64,000 nt of DNA from assembly GCF_012849055.1 (NCBI RefSeq), contig NZ_CP051677.1, positions 3,301,001 to 3,365,000 of the forward strand, written 5' to 3'. The position numbers and the translations under genes were made by a program. The notes under the pieces were generated by a model. The model saw only the letters and a list, made by a program, of their open reading frames with translations, did not search any database and had not been told where the DNA came from. This document shows, piece by piece, positions 26,895 through 35,416 of the stretch (the first letter of the stretch is position 1; every line of letters begins with the position of its first letter). The stretch comes from Spirosoma rhododendri. Lineage in GTDB: Bacteria > Bacteroidota > Bacteroidia > Cytophagales > Spirosomataceae.

Positions 26895-27335
26895 TCAGGA
26901 AAAAATACCGTGTAGAATTCGATTCAGTCCGTCCATAACATGCTGACGACCAATCATTGAATCGAGCATATCAACAGGTCGCTGATTGCCCATAGCCGGG
27001 ACCTTCGTCTGCAACCAGCCTTCAAAATCAGGTTTACTTCTGAACACGTCGATCCCCTTCTCGTAAATCTCTGATAACGAAATGGCCTTCTCGGTTTCAT
27101 CCTGCGTCAGTCTGGATTTTGCCCGAATCCGGCGTTGGTAGGTGCTTTCCGAGATCGCCAGAATATGGCTCATCTCTTTGTTGGTAAAGCCCAGATTGCT
27201 TTGCAGAAACGCCACCGACTCCATCGGCAAGCCTTCCTTGACCAGTTCGATGAGGTCGTAATCGTGCCGGATGGGTCGTTTGATAAACCGGTCGCCCCCC
27301 AGCCCTTCCAAAATTCGGTTAATCGGTACCTGCAT
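26895..27335 (-). CDS. Xre/MbcA/ParS-type antitoxin
   Basis: A protein of 146 residues, start at MQVPINRILEGLGG; the longer frame upstream runs through the operator region and is not used. The first half has a helix-turn-helix (TNKEMSHILAISESTYQRRI) and the C-terminal part is the toxin-binding domain (FRSKPDFEGWLQTKVPAMGN, then PVDMLDSMIGRQHVMDGLNR). This is the standard partner of RES toxins. It probably represses its own promoter. Confidence 0.9.
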   Translation of the reverse strand: MQVPINRILEGLGGDRFIKRPIRHDYDLIELVKEGLPMESVAFLQSNLGFTNKEMSHILAISESTYQRRIRAKSRLTQDETEKAISLSEIYEKGIDVFRSKPDFEGWLQTKVPAMGNQRPVDMLDSMIGRQHVMDGLNRILHGIFS

Positions 27336-27356
27336 AGCATTTGGCTGTTTTAATTC

Positions 27357-27385
27357 TGTCAATTGACAACGTGTCGACAAAGATA
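27357..27385 (-). promoter_or_regulatory. -7 promoter box and palindromic operator of the RES-Xre operon
   Basis: On the minus strand TATCTTTG (27378-27385) exactly matches the Bacteroidota -7 box TAnnTTTG. About ten bases downstream lies a perfect 12-bp palindrome, TGTCAATTGACA (27357-27368), at the expected transcription start and 22 bp before the antitoxin start. The layout fits autorepression by the Xre antitoxin. No clear -33 TTG is seen at the ideal spacing. Confidence 0.55.
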
Positions 27386-27432
27386 ACAATTCACGCAAAC
27401 TATATTTAGTTGGGTTTTACCTTTACGAAGTC

Positions 27433-27533
27433 AAAGAGTGAAAGAGCGAAAGACAGAAAGAGCGATTTCCGGCGGGAGTCATTGTTTGTGTATCGGCCCT
27501 TCGCTCTTTCACTCTTTCATTCTTTCGCTCTTT
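27433..27533. repeat. Long inverted repeat, AAAGAGCGAAAGAG word type
   Basis: The two 32-base arms (27433-27464 and 27502-27533) match as reverse complements at 27 positions. Both consist of the word AAAGAGYGAAAG and variants. The centre (27465-27501) contains TTTCCGGCGGGAGTCATTGT, related in composition to the centres of other elements of this class. It ends 7 bp before the fumC start codon and would place a hairpin in the fumC leader. Confidence 0.8.
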
Positions 27534-27540
27534 ACATAAC

Positions 27541-28941
27541 ATGAATTTCCGTATCGAAAAAGACACGATGGGGCAGGTGCAGGTACCGGCCGATGTCTAT
27601 TGGGGCGCCCAAACCCAGCGCTCGATTGAAAACTTCAAGATCGCACGGGACACCGACAAGATGCCCAAACCGATCATCGAAGCCTTCGCTTACCTCAAAA
27701 AGGCCGCTGCGCTGACTAACCTCGACGCGGGTACGCTGCCGCAGGAGAAAAGCGACCTAATCGGGCAGGTAGCCGACGAGATTCTGGCCGGTAAACTCGA
27801 CGATCAGTTCCCGCTCGTGGTCTGGCAAACGGGTTCGGGTACGCAGTCGAACATGAACGTCAACGAGGTGATTGCCTACCGGGGCCACGTGTTGCAGGGC
27901 GGTCAGCTGACCGACGAGAAGAAGTTTTTGCACCCTAACGACGATGTCAACAAGTCGCAGTCGAGCAACGATACGTTCCCGACGGCGATGCACATCGCAG
28001 CTTACAAAATCCTGCTCGACGTTACGATTCCGGGCATCAAAAAGCTGCGCGATACGCTCGACGCCAAGGCGAAGCAGTTTATGCACGTCGTGAAAATTGG
28101 CCGGACGCACTTCATGGACGCTACCCCGCTGACGGTTGGGCAGGAATTTTCGGGCTACGTTTCGCAGCTCGATCACGGCCTCCGCGCCATCAACAACACG
28201 CTGCCGCACCTGAGCGAACTGGCCTTGGGCGGAACGGCCGTCGGAACGGGGATCAACACCCCGCCGGGCTATTCGGAGAACGTCGCCAAGCATATCGCGG
28301 AGTTGACGGGTCTGCCGTTTATCACGGCTGAAAACAAGTTTGAAGCCCTGGCCGCGCACGATGCCATTGTGGAAGCCCACGGAGCGCTGAAAACGGTTGC
28401 CGCCAGTATGATGAAAATTGGCAATGACATCCGGATGCTGTCGTCGGGGCCACGCGCGGGCATCGGCGAACTCCATATCCCCGACAATGAGCCTGGTTCG
28501 AGCATTATGCCCGGCAAGGTAAATCCCACGCAGTGCGAAGCCATGACAATGGTTGCCGCGCAGGTGATGGGCAACGACGTCGCGATCAACATCGGCGGTA
28601 TGAACGGTCATTTCGAACTGAACGTGTTCAAGCCCGTGATGATTTACAATTTCCTGCATTCGGCCCGGCTCATCGGCGACGTTTGCGTATCGTTCAACGA
28701 CAAGTGCGCGGAAGGAATCGAGCCGATCGAAGCCAATATCCGCAAGCACGTCGAGTCGTCGCTGATGCTGGTTACGGCCCTGAACACGAAGATTGGCTAC
28801 TATAAAGCTGCTGAAATCGCGCAGACCGCCCACAAAAACGGCTCGACGCTCAAGGAAACCGCCGTTCAGCTCGGCTACCTGACCCCCGACGAATTCGATC
28901 AGTGGGTCGTGCCGGGCGACATGGTTGGCGAAGTGAAATAG
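27541..28941 (+). CDS. fumC: Class II fumarate hydratase
   Basis: A protein of 466 residues that interconverts fumarate and malate in the citric acid cycle without an iron-sulfur cluster. The superfamily signature [15 protein letters not shown] is present, along with [14 protein letters not shown] and [14 protein letters not shown]. The length is normal for FumC. The 3' end of this gene has a decayed second copy at 29616-29688. Confidence 0.96.
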   Translation: MNFRIEKDTMGQVQVPADVYWGAQTQRSIENFKIARDTDKMPKPIIEAFAYLKKAAALTNLDAGTLPQEKSDLIGQVADEILAGKLDDQFPLVVWQTGSGTQSNMNVNEVIAYRGHVLQGGQLTDEKKFLHPNDDVNKSQSSNDTFPTAMHIAAYKILLDVTIPGIKKLRDTLDAKAKQFMHVVKIGRTHFMDATPLTVGQEFSGYVSQLDHGLRAINNTLPHLSELALGGTAVGTGINTPPGYSENVAKHIAELTGLPFITAENKFEALAAHDAIVEAHGALKTVAASMMKIGNDIRMLSSGPRAGIGELHIPDNEPGSSIMPGKVNPTQCEAMTMVAAQVMGNDVAINIGGMNGHFELNVFKPVMIYNFLHSARLIGDVCVSFNDKCAEGIEPIEANIRKHVESSLMLVTALNTKIGYYKAAEIAQTAHKNGSTLKETAVQLGYLTPDEFDQWVVPGDMVGEVK

Positions 28942-28952
28942 CGGATTGGCAG

Positions 28953-29393
28953 ATGAACGAACCCGCGTATCCGTTTCAGGAGGGGCCGCTTGAGTATACG
29001 TATCGTTTTGAAAGTGTCAGTGAGCAGGCTGTTATTCAGAAGGTAGTTCTCTTTACGGAAACGAGTCGTGCAGGTTTATTTAACATGGCTTTGGTTGACG
29101 AACTATCAGATGGAGAATTGTCAGACATCGTCGTCAGTAACAATGAGGATTTGATCATGGTGTTGGCGACGGTGTTTCGAATAGCTGAGCATTTTCTGAA
29201 TCGCTCTCCGTCGTACGGTATCATCTTCCAAGGAAGTGATGAGCGACGTACTCGCCTGTATAGAATCGCAATTAGTCGCGAATTGGCAGTTCTGTCCAAG
29301 ACATACGAACTATTTGGATTTAAAAATGATAGGTTTACGTTGTTCCAGTCAAATCAGGACTACGAACGGTTTCTAATTCGCAGACGATCATGA
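28953..29393 (+). CDS. DUF6934 family protein
   Basis: A protein of 146 residues started at MNEPAYPFQEGPLEYTYRFE (ATG 28953), 11 bp after fumC. It matches the pattern I know for DUF6934, a family of Bacteroidota with no assigned role: an early FQEG motif, two strands, then a helix and TRLYRIAISRELA near the end. Its last four bases overlap the start of the next small gene. The pairing recalls toxin-antitoxin operons, but that is only inference. Confidence 0.7.
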   Translation: MNEPAYPFQEGPLEYTYRFESVSEQAVIQKVVLFTETSRAGLFNMALVDELSDGELSDIVVSNNEDLIMVLATVFRIAEHFLNRSPSYGIIFQGSDERRTRLYRIAISRELAVLSKTYELFGFKNDRFTLFQSNQDYERFLIRRRS

Positions 29394-29545
29394 AAAAAGA
29401 AACGCAGAAAACTGGCAGTGAACGGATAATTCGTCGGTACTCTGACCATCCGATTATTCAGAAAAAGTTAGCTGAAGCTAACAAGTTTCTGGAAACTGCT
29501 GATTTATCGTTTCTGGATAATCCGCCCAGAAAAAAAGATAGCTAA
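29390..29545 (+). CDS. Small basic protein paired with DUF6934
   Basis: A protein of 51 residues too short for a usual ORF list. It overlaps the DUF6934 stop by 4 bp (ATGA). The sequence is basic and helical (IIRRYSDHPIIQKKLAEANK, then FLETADLSFLDN). Directly after it lies a second, diverged copy of its C-terminal half (29538-29613), which supports that this reading frame is or was under protein-level selection. Confidence 0.6.
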   Translation: MKKETQKTGSERIIRRYSDHPIIQKKLAEANKFLETADLSFLDNPPRKKDS

Positions 29546-29688
29546 AGCACGGAAGTTTCTGGAAACGGTCGATCTGTCTTTCCTAAAACGGCCGGCCGAT
29601 GAACGAAAAATAACCGCCGTTCAGCTCAGCTACCTGACTCTCGAAGAGTGCAATCAGTGAGTCGTGTTGGGCGGCATGGTGAAGTAAG
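29538..29688 (+). pseudogene. Decayed duplicate: tail of the small gene followed by fumC tail
   Basis: From 29538 the frame reads IAKARKFLETVDLSFLKRP, a copy of the end of the preceding small protein (KLAEANKFLETADLSFLDN). From 29616 the DNA matches the last 70 bases of fumC (AVQLSYLTLEECNQ, then a stop, then VVLGGMVK), compared with [20 protein letters not shown] in the intact gene. Both copies are broken. They point to an old tandem duplication of this small region. Confidence 0.7.
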
Positions 29689-29701
29689 AAGCTGCTTTGA
29701 C

Positions 29702-29752
29702 TAAACAGGGGCGGCTGATCTGGAGAAATCCGGGTTAGCCGCCCTCTGTTTA
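29702..29752. terminator. Bidirectional hairpin between fumC region and DUF2306 gene
   Basis: The arms TAAACAGGGGCGGCT (29702-29716) and AGCCGCCCTCTGTTTA (29737-29752) pair with one bulge. It lies between two convergent transcription units and has A/T tails on both sides. Confidence 0.75.
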
Positions 29753-30628
29753 TTGGCCTAGCCGCCCCTGAGGTGACCCTGTAACCCAGTTGACGATGGC
29801 GGGTCCCCAGTAGTAGAGCGTGAAATAGTAAGTGCCGATGAGCAGAAACGTGGTCGCAACCAGCAGGACGAAGGACCCCGCGAACCGGGCGATGGGAGCG
29901 ACATGACGACGGCTGGCGCGGACGAACGCTTCGACAACCAACAGGTTAGGCAGGTAAAAAAAGAACGCCATAAACTGGTCAAACCAGCCGTCGAACGTTT
30001 TGGTGTGACCCAGCCCATTGGTGAACATAATCCAGAAACCGTACTCGATTCGGTACAGCCACGAGCCGATGGCTAGCGCGTACAACCGCAGTGCCCACGC
30101 CCGGTGCCTGACCATGTCGCCCATGACGGCGTAGCGGTAGGTAGCAACGGCGGCTATCAGCATCAGCAGTCCGTACAGGGCAAAGCCGACGTTCATGGTT
30201 GAGCCGCCGATGGTGCCTTTCATCAGGATAAACGCCAGCCCACCAACGGCCGCAAACACGCAGGCGGCAACGTACACGCGCCCGACCCACCGATGCACAG
30301 CCGGAAAACGTGTTCGGACGGAATCGATAAGTTGAAGGCTCCCCAGAATCAGGATGATACCCCCGGCGGCAAAGTGCAGACCGATGCCCGTGGTGGCCGT
30401 GCCGGTGCTGCGCTCGTAGAGCCGTGGCAGCACCTGATTCCAGCGGGTCATGTCGTCCTGATACAGGGCCGACGCGTAGAACGCGAGAATATACAGTCCA
30501 AACAGAGCCGCACTGACCCAGACGGTAGTGACGAGGATAATGCCTGACCAGTGTAGCAACTGCCGGCTCCAGATTTCGGCTCGCGGTTGGGTCGGCGGTG
30601 TGGTGGGCTTTTGTAAGGTATCGAGCAT
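29750..30628 (-). CDS. DUF2306-type multi-pass membrane protein
   Basis: A protein of 292 residues with about seven transmembrane helices. The central part with conserved His (VRTRFPAVHRWVGRVYVAAC and VRHRAWALRLYALAIGSWLY) matches DUF2306, a family of predicted heme- or quinone-type membrane proteins without established function. The stop codon lies within the terminator hairpin shared with the fumC side. Confidence 0.75.
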   Translation of the reverse strand: MLDTLQKPTTPPTQPRAEIWSRQLLHWSGIILVTTVWVSAALFGLYILAFYASALYQDDMTRWNQVLPRLYERSTGTATTGIGLHFAAGGIILILGSLQLIDSVRTRFPAVHRWVGRVYVAACVFAAVGGLAFILMKGTIGGSTMNVGFALYGLLMLIAAVATYRYAVMGDMVRHRAWALRLYALAIGSWLYRIEYGFWIMFTNGLGHTKTFDGWFDQFMAFFFYLPNLLVVEAFVRASRRHVAPIARFAGSFVLLVATTFLLIGTYYFTLYYWGPAIVNWVTGSPQGRLGQ

Positions 30629-31443
30629 GGCGATGTAGCTGGGCCGTCAGACCGGTGAAGATCGTTCCGGCGAACGAGTATGGATGGTGCGTTGACCGGT
30701 AGTGTACGGGTTGGCGTTGTACAAAACGGTCTACCAAAAATAAGTACAAACAGGCAGTGGCTGTATGCACCGTCGGTACGTAATGTAGAGTTAGCCATCG
30801 TTTCCCCCGCCCAATGACAGCCTATACGATTGAGCCCGTGGAAGACTCCCGACTTTTTCTGACCGGCTTCTGCATCGGAACACCCGGTATTGAGGTTGCA
30901 AACTGTTTATACGGCGTTGGCCTATGCGACACCAACTTAGTGATTGCGCATACCGATCGGGCACAACTGATGGGTTCGTACGTAAAAACCAACTGGCCTG
31001 GGCGTCTCTGAATTATTTGCAATAGCAGCCGGGTAGTTTGCTGTTGAGCCAACCTGCCGATGCCGACCCGGCTGCGCCAATTAATCCGCTGAGCCAAATC
31101 AGTGCAGTGAGATTCACATCACCAATAACACGCTTGGGCCCGAAATACAACTTACTCTATTGCTCTGGCACCCTGCCGAATCGGGCGAATCAGACACGGT
31201 GTAGAACAAACGGGTACGCAGCCGATTGGATGATAGGTTTACAAAGTATTGCTTCCGTTGAGGAAAAATTTCGTGAGCGGTAGTCTATGTAAGCTATTGA
31301 CAGAAAAGGGTTTATACAAAATAGTTTATTTGTAAAATAATTTAATTAAATAGTATACACATCTGTTTGGGCAGAAGTATCGTATTGTAGTTGGGTTAAA
31401 AACCAATTAATAACACACTCAATCAACTTCAACTCCAATTATT
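30629..31443. other. Long intergenic stretch without a convincing gene
   Basis: About 815 bp between the divergent DUF2306 and subtilase genes. Short frames exist on both strands (for example 30814-31011 plus and 30822-31097 minus) but neither shows a recognised family or a clear signal peptide, and they overlap each other. The last 120 bp are very A+T-rich (TAAAATAATTTAATTAAATA around 31335) and probably hold the subtilase promoter, although no exact -33/-7 pair is seen. Confidence 0.6.
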
Positions 31444-32436
31444 ATGCTGAAATCTGTAATGAATCGTCTGGGCATGGCAACGGTTGTGCTGGCAACCGGC
31501 TTTCTGGTCAGCAACTGTAAGTCGGATCTCGACATGGAAACCCCTGCGCCAGCAAACACGGCAGCCAATGCGCGACTCGCAACTGGCGAACACTATGTAC
31601 CGGGCGAAGTATTGATTCAGTTTACCAAAGGGTTAAGTGCCGTTAGCCGCCTGCCCATTCTTAACCTTATCAGCGGAACGGTTGCCGAAACTATCCTAAC
31701 TAAAACCATGCAGGATGCCGGCATCACCGAAGGCATACTGCGGGTGAAGACAACCAAAGAAATTGCGCAGGTGCTGAGCCTGCTGAACGGCGTGCCGGGC
31801 GTCGAATTTGTCGAACCCAACTTTATTTACACCCATCAGGCAACGTCCAACGACCCGCTGTATACCAACGGGTCGCTGTGGGGAATGTATGGGTCGGCAA
31901 CTTCGCCCGCCAATCAGTTTGGTAGCGGAGCCGGAACAGCCTGGGCCAACAACAAAACCGGGTCGAGCTCGGTGATCGTCGGCATTATCGACGAAGGCTA
32001 CATGACCACCCACGCCGATCTGAGTGCCAATGTCTGGGTGAATCCATACGAGACGGTAAACGGTCGCGACGACGATGGTAACGGCTATATCGACGATGTA
32101 AACGGCTGGGATTTTGCGGCCAACGACGCCAGCGTATACGACGGTACGTCAGACGATCACGGTACGCACGTAGCCGGAACCATCGGCGCGCGCGGTGGTA
32201 ACGGCGCGGGTGTGGCCGGTGTCTGCTGGAACGTAAAAATGATTGCACTGAAGTTTCTGGGTGCCGACGGTGGGTCGACAACGGCCGCTATCAAAGCCAT
32301 CGATTACCTGACTGATATGAAAACGCGGCACGGCCTGAACATCGTGGCCAGCAACAACTCGTGGGGGGCGGTGGCTTCTCGCAGTCGCTGCAAAGCGCCA
32401 TCGGCCGGGCCAACAACGCCGGTATCCTGTTCGTAG
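31444..32436 (+). CDS. Subtilisin-like S8 serine protease, N-terminal fragment (frameshift)
   Basis: The first part of an exported subtilase. The N terminus (MLKSVMNRLGMATVVLATGF) leads into a possible lipobox ending SNC. A prodomain of the fervidolysin type follows (HYVPGEVLIQFTKGLSA). The catalytic domain starts with Asp in VGIIDEGYMTTHADL and His in DDHGTHVAGTIG. At about residue 305 (NNSWGAVASRS) the frame leaves the family pattern; one added G in the run 32363-32368 gives NNSWGGGGFSQSLQSAI and joins the next fragment. Confidence 0.8.
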   Translation: MLKSVMNRLGMATVVLATGFLVSNCKSDLDMETPAPANTAANARLATGEHYVPGEVLIQFTKGLSAVSRLPILNLISGTVAETILTKTMQDAGITEGILRVKTTKEIAQVLSLLNGVPGVEFVEPNFIYTHQATSNDPLYTNGSLWGMYGSATSPANQFGSGAGTAWANNKTGSSSVIVGIIDEGYMTTHADLSANVWVNPYETVNGRDDDGNGYIDDVNGWDFAANDASVYDGTSDDHGTHVAGTIGARGGNGAGVAGVCWNVKMIALKFLGADGGSTTAAIKAIDYLTDMKTRHGLNIVASNNSWGAVASRSRCKAPSAGPTTPVSCS

Positions 32437-32846
32437 CCGCTGCCGGTAACGGTGGTAGCGATGGCGTTGGCGATAACAACGATCAGACAGCCAACTATCC
32501 CTCGAACTACACTAATGCCAACGTGATTGCCGTTGCGTCGATCACGTCGTCGGGTGCTTTGTCGAGCTTCTCCAACTACGGCGCGCAGACGGTCGACATC
32601 GGGGCTCCGGGTTCGGGTATTCAGTCGACCCTGCCATACACGGGTACGACTCCGTCCTATGGTGCCTACAGCGGCACATCGATGGCGACACCACACGTGA
32701 CGGGGGCCATTGCGCTCTACAAATCGATCAACACATCGGCTACGGCGTCGCAGATCAAATCAGCGATCCTGAACGCAGGAGCGGCTACGTCGTCGCTGTC
32801 GGGCAAGTGCGTAACCGGCGATCGACTACGGGTCAGCTCGTTCTAA
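32361..32846 (+). CDS. Subtilisin-like S8 serine protease, C-terminal fragment (frameshift)
   Basis: This frame carries the rest of the subtilase: the oxyanion region GILFVAAAGNGGSDG, and the catalytic Ser in GTSMATPHVTGA. The GTG at 32361 is only the first in-frame start codon and lies inside the catalytic domain. Combined with the upstream fragment the protein would have about 468 residues. There is no sorting domain at the end, so secretion would rely on the N-terminal signal. Confidence 0.8.
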   Translation: MGGGGFSQSLQSAIGRANNAGILFVAAAGNGGSDGVGDNNDQTANYPSNYTNANVIAVASITSSGALSSFSNYGAQTVDIGAPGSGIQSTLPYTGTTPSYGAYSGTSMATPHVTGAIALYKSINTSATASQIKSAILNAGAATSSLSGKCVTGDRLRVSSF

Positions 32847-32867
32847 GCCATACTGAACCGAATAGGG

Positions 32868-32911
32868 TAACGGCCCGGCAGACAGCACGTTTGCCGGGCC
32901 GTTATTTTTTT
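32868..32911 (+). terminator. Rho-independent terminator after the subtilase
   Basis: The arms TAACGGCCCGGCA (32868-32880) and TGCCGGGCCGTTA (32892-32904) are perfect complements, followed by a run of seven T. It lies 21 bp after the subtilase stop. Confidence 0.9.
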
Positions 32912-32991
32912 GCCAACCATGCCCGTCGACAATGCGTTTACGACACAGAGCAACTGCCAGCTGAAGAATATCCGGACAGGTAACAACGATT

Positions 32992-33768
32992 GTGTTTATG
33001 GAAACGAAGAGGATAGTAGAGGAACCAATCGGAAAGCCGACGAGTCGGGTCGATGGGCGGTTGAAAGTGACGGGCGGGGCCAAATACGCAGCGGAGTACG
33101 ACTTACCTGACCTGACGTACGGCGTTCTGGTCACCAGTACCATCGCGAATGGTCGAATCCGATCGTTCGAGACAAAAGCTGCCGAAAATGTACCGGGCGT
33201 ACTGGCCGTGATGACCTATAAAAATGCGCCGACCGTACCGGGGTATCAGAAAGAGGTCGACCCGGCGCAGAAGCGGGTAGCTGGTCAGGAACTGCGTTTG
33301 TTCTTTGACGATAAGATTCACTTCAGCAATCAGCCGGTGGCACTGGTCATTGCCGATACGTTCGAGAAAGCAACCTACGCGGCTTCGCTGATCGATGTGG
33401 CCTACGACCAGCAGACGCACCATACGGAGCTGGAAGCAAATCTCAGCAAAGCGTACAGACCCGAAAAACCCGACGACTACAGCCGGGGCACGGCCGATGC
33501 CTACAAACAGGCTTCCGTTCGTGTTGAGCAGGAATACCACATACCCATTCACGTACACAACCCGATGGAGCCACACGCGGCCACGGCTGTCTGGGAGGGC
33601 GACGACAGGGTAACGGTCTACAACAAAACGCAGGGGTATCGCTGGCTAAGAAGGATATTCAGCAACTGTTTGCCCTGTCGCCGGAAAACGTACGTGTTCA
33701 TTCGCCGTTTGTGGGTGGGGCGTTCGGTAGTTCGTCGCGGATATGGCCGCCGGAAATGGCTGCGCTGA
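32992..33768 (+). CDS. Xanthine/aldehyde dehydrogenase molybdopterin subunit, N-terminal fragment (frameshift)
   Basis: The first part of the large molybdenum-binding subunit of the xanthine oxidase family. Visible are GKPTSRVDGRLKVTGGAKYA and a later VRVEQEYHIPIHVHNPMEPH, both typical. After YNKTQG (near 33635) the frame is out of register. Adding one G to the run 33633-33636 gives TQGVSLAKKDIQQLFAL and enters the next fragment. No iron-sulfur or FAD subunit gene is adjacent. Confidence 0.8.
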   Translation: MFMETKRIVEEPIGKPTSRVDGRLKVTGGAKYAAEYDLPDLTYGVLVTSTIANGRIRSFETKAAENVPGVLAVMTYKNAPTVPGYQKEVDPAQKRVAGQELRLFFDDKIHFSNQPVALVIADTFEKATYAASLIDVAYDQQTHHTELEANLSKAYRPEKPDDYSRGTADAYKQASVRVEQEYHIPIHVHNPMEPHAATAVWEGDDRVTVYNKTQGYRWLRRIFSNCLPCRRKTYVFIRRLWVGRSVVRRGYGRRKWLR

Positions 33769-35222
33769 TGGGGGCGAAACTCGTCAAACGGCCGGTAAAA
33801 GTCGTGGCAAAGCGTGAGCAGGTGTTTAACCTGGTTGGCTACCGGCCGGGGTCAGTACAGCGGGTGGCGCTGGGGGCTACGGCTGATGGCAAACTGATGG
33901 GTATCACGCACCACGCCTTCGGAATGACCTCACAGTACGAGCAATTTACTGAGCGGATTCTGCACCCGACCAAGTCGATGTACCAGAGCCCGAGTCTGAA
34001 CGCAACCTACCGGCTGGTGGGGTTGGATATGAGTACGCCCTGCTGGGCGCGTGGCCCCGGCGAAACCAGCGGGGCGTTCGCGCTCGAATCAGCGATGGAT
34101 GAACTGTCGTATGCCCTGAAGATGGACCCACTGGCTTTGCGTCGGGCCAATTTTGCCAGCGTCGATCCTGAGACGGAGAAGCCGTGGTCGAGCAACTACC
34201 TGCGCGACTGTTACGAGCAGGGTGCCCGTACATTTGGCTGGGACAAGCGTAACCCGCAGCCCCGATCGATGCGTGACGGCGGGATGCTGATCGGGATGGG
34301 CATGAGTGCCGGCATCTACAAGTCAGACCGGGCCGCAGCTTCTGCGCGGGCACGGCTGGGCACCGACGGGTCGCTGCTGATTCAGACCGCTGCTGCCGAC
34401 GTTGGCCCCGGAACCTACACAATCCTGACGCAGATTGCCGCCGAAACCGCCGGTATCGACATGAGTCGTATTCGGGTTGAACTGGGCGATTCGGCTTTCC
34501 CGCAGGCTCCCCCGCAGTATGGTTCACACACGGTAGTATCGGTTGGGTCGGCGGTGCATGATGTTTGCCAGCAGTTGACGCAAAAGCTGGCGGAGTTGGT
34601 CAGCACGGCTAAAGACGCTGGTTTCGCGGGCGTGCCGATAACCGATATGACATTCTCAAACGGGGCAGTAAGCCGCCGGAATAGTTCGGACAACGTGTCG
34701 TACGAAAGCCTCCTCCGACAAAGTAACCTGCCGGAACTGGTCATCACGGCGGAGTCGAAGGGTGGTCCCGAACTGGACAAGGTCGCCCGCCGGTCGTTTG
34801 CGGCCCATTTTGTCGAGGTGCATGTGCATCCGGTGACCGGAACCGTACGGGTTACGAAAATGGTGTCGGCCATTGATGCCGGTAAAGTGCTGAACCCCAA
34901 AACAGCTCGTAGTCAGGTGTTGGGTGCTGCCACGTGGAGTATCGGTATGGCACTCATGGAGGCAGGCATTATCGATCACCGACTGGGCCGGTACGTAAAT
35001 AATAACCTGGGCGATTACCACGTACCTGTCTCCGCCGATGTGCCGCACATGGATGTAATTTTCATCGATAAGCCAGATAGCGTTATTGACCCGATGGGAG
35101 CAAAAGGGCTGGGTGAAATCAGCATGACTGGCATGGCTGCTGCGATCACCAATGCCATTTATCACGCCACCGGAAAGCGCATCCGGCAGCTACCCGTCAC
35201 ACCTGATAGATTGATGGACTAG
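33711..35222 (+). CDS. Xanthine/aldehyde dehydrogenase molybdopterin subunit, C-terminal fragment (frameshift)
   Basis: The remaining two thirds of the molybdopterin subunit. Motifs are VGGAFGSSSRIWPPEMAAL (in-frame from GTG 33711), the loop TPCWARGPGETSGAFALESA and the catalytic Glu in GAKGLGEISMTGMAAAITNA. The combined protein would have about 742 residues, as in the family. Enzymes of this kind hydroxylate aldehydes or purines and usually need two partner subunits that are not seen in this window. Confidence 0.85.
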   Translation: MGGAFGSSSRIWPPEMAALMGAKLVKRPVKVVAKREQVFNLVGYRPGSVQRVALGATADGKLMGITHHAFGMTSQYEQFTERILHPTKSMYQSPSLNATYRLVGLDMSTPCWARGPGETSGAFALESAMDELSYALKMDPLALRRANFASVDPETEKPWSSNYLRDCYEQGARTFGWDKRNPQPRSMRDGGMLIGMGMSAGIYKSDRAAASARARLGTDGSLLIQTAAADVGPGTYTILTQIAAETAGIDMSRIRVELGDSAFPQAPPQYGSHTVVSVGSAVHDVCQQLTQKLAELVSTAKDAGFAGVPITDMTFSNGAVSRRNSSDNVSYESLLRQSNLPELVITAESKGGPELDKVARRSFAAHFVEVHVHPVTGTVRVTKMVSAIDAGKVLNPKTARSQVLGAATWSIGMALMEAGIIDHRLGRYVNNNLGDYHVPVSADVPHMDVIFIDKPDSVIDPMGAKGLGEISMTGMAAAITNAIYHATGKRIRQLPVTPDRLMD

Positions 35223-35366
35223 GTGAATTAATGTAAATTTAATAAGTTCGCGTTTGGGTGAACTAAGAAATTAAAACTCTATAAGTCAGGATGTTAAGCT
35301 TTATAAGTGGTACGTATTAATAAGCGTTCATAATTATCTTGATAAAATAATTTTTCGAGTAGCGGT

Positions 35367-35416
35367 CAGTTATAATAAGTTAACTTAATTGCAGTGAAGT
35401 TAACTTATTATAACTG
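35367..35416 (+). promoter_or_regulatory. Perfect 20-bp inverted repeat directly before the carboxypeptidase start
   Basis: The arms CAGTTATAATAAGTTAACTT (35367-35386) and its exact complement (35397-35416) are separated by ten bases. The second arm ends at the base before the ATG (35417). In the mRNA this would form an A+T-rich hairpin covering the whole ribosome-binding area; at DNA level it could be an operator. It lacks a T-run and GC core, so it is not a typical terminator. Confidence 0.65.

Noticed and set aside
27757..28833. A 358-codon frame antisense to fumC
   Set aside because: Shadow frame of a highly conserved gene in GC-rich DNA; sequence is low-complexity His/Arg/Val.
30814..31097. 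Overlapping short frames on both strands between DUF2306 and the subtilase
   Set aside because: Neither has a recognised domain, signal peptide or ribosome-binding context, and they exclude each other.
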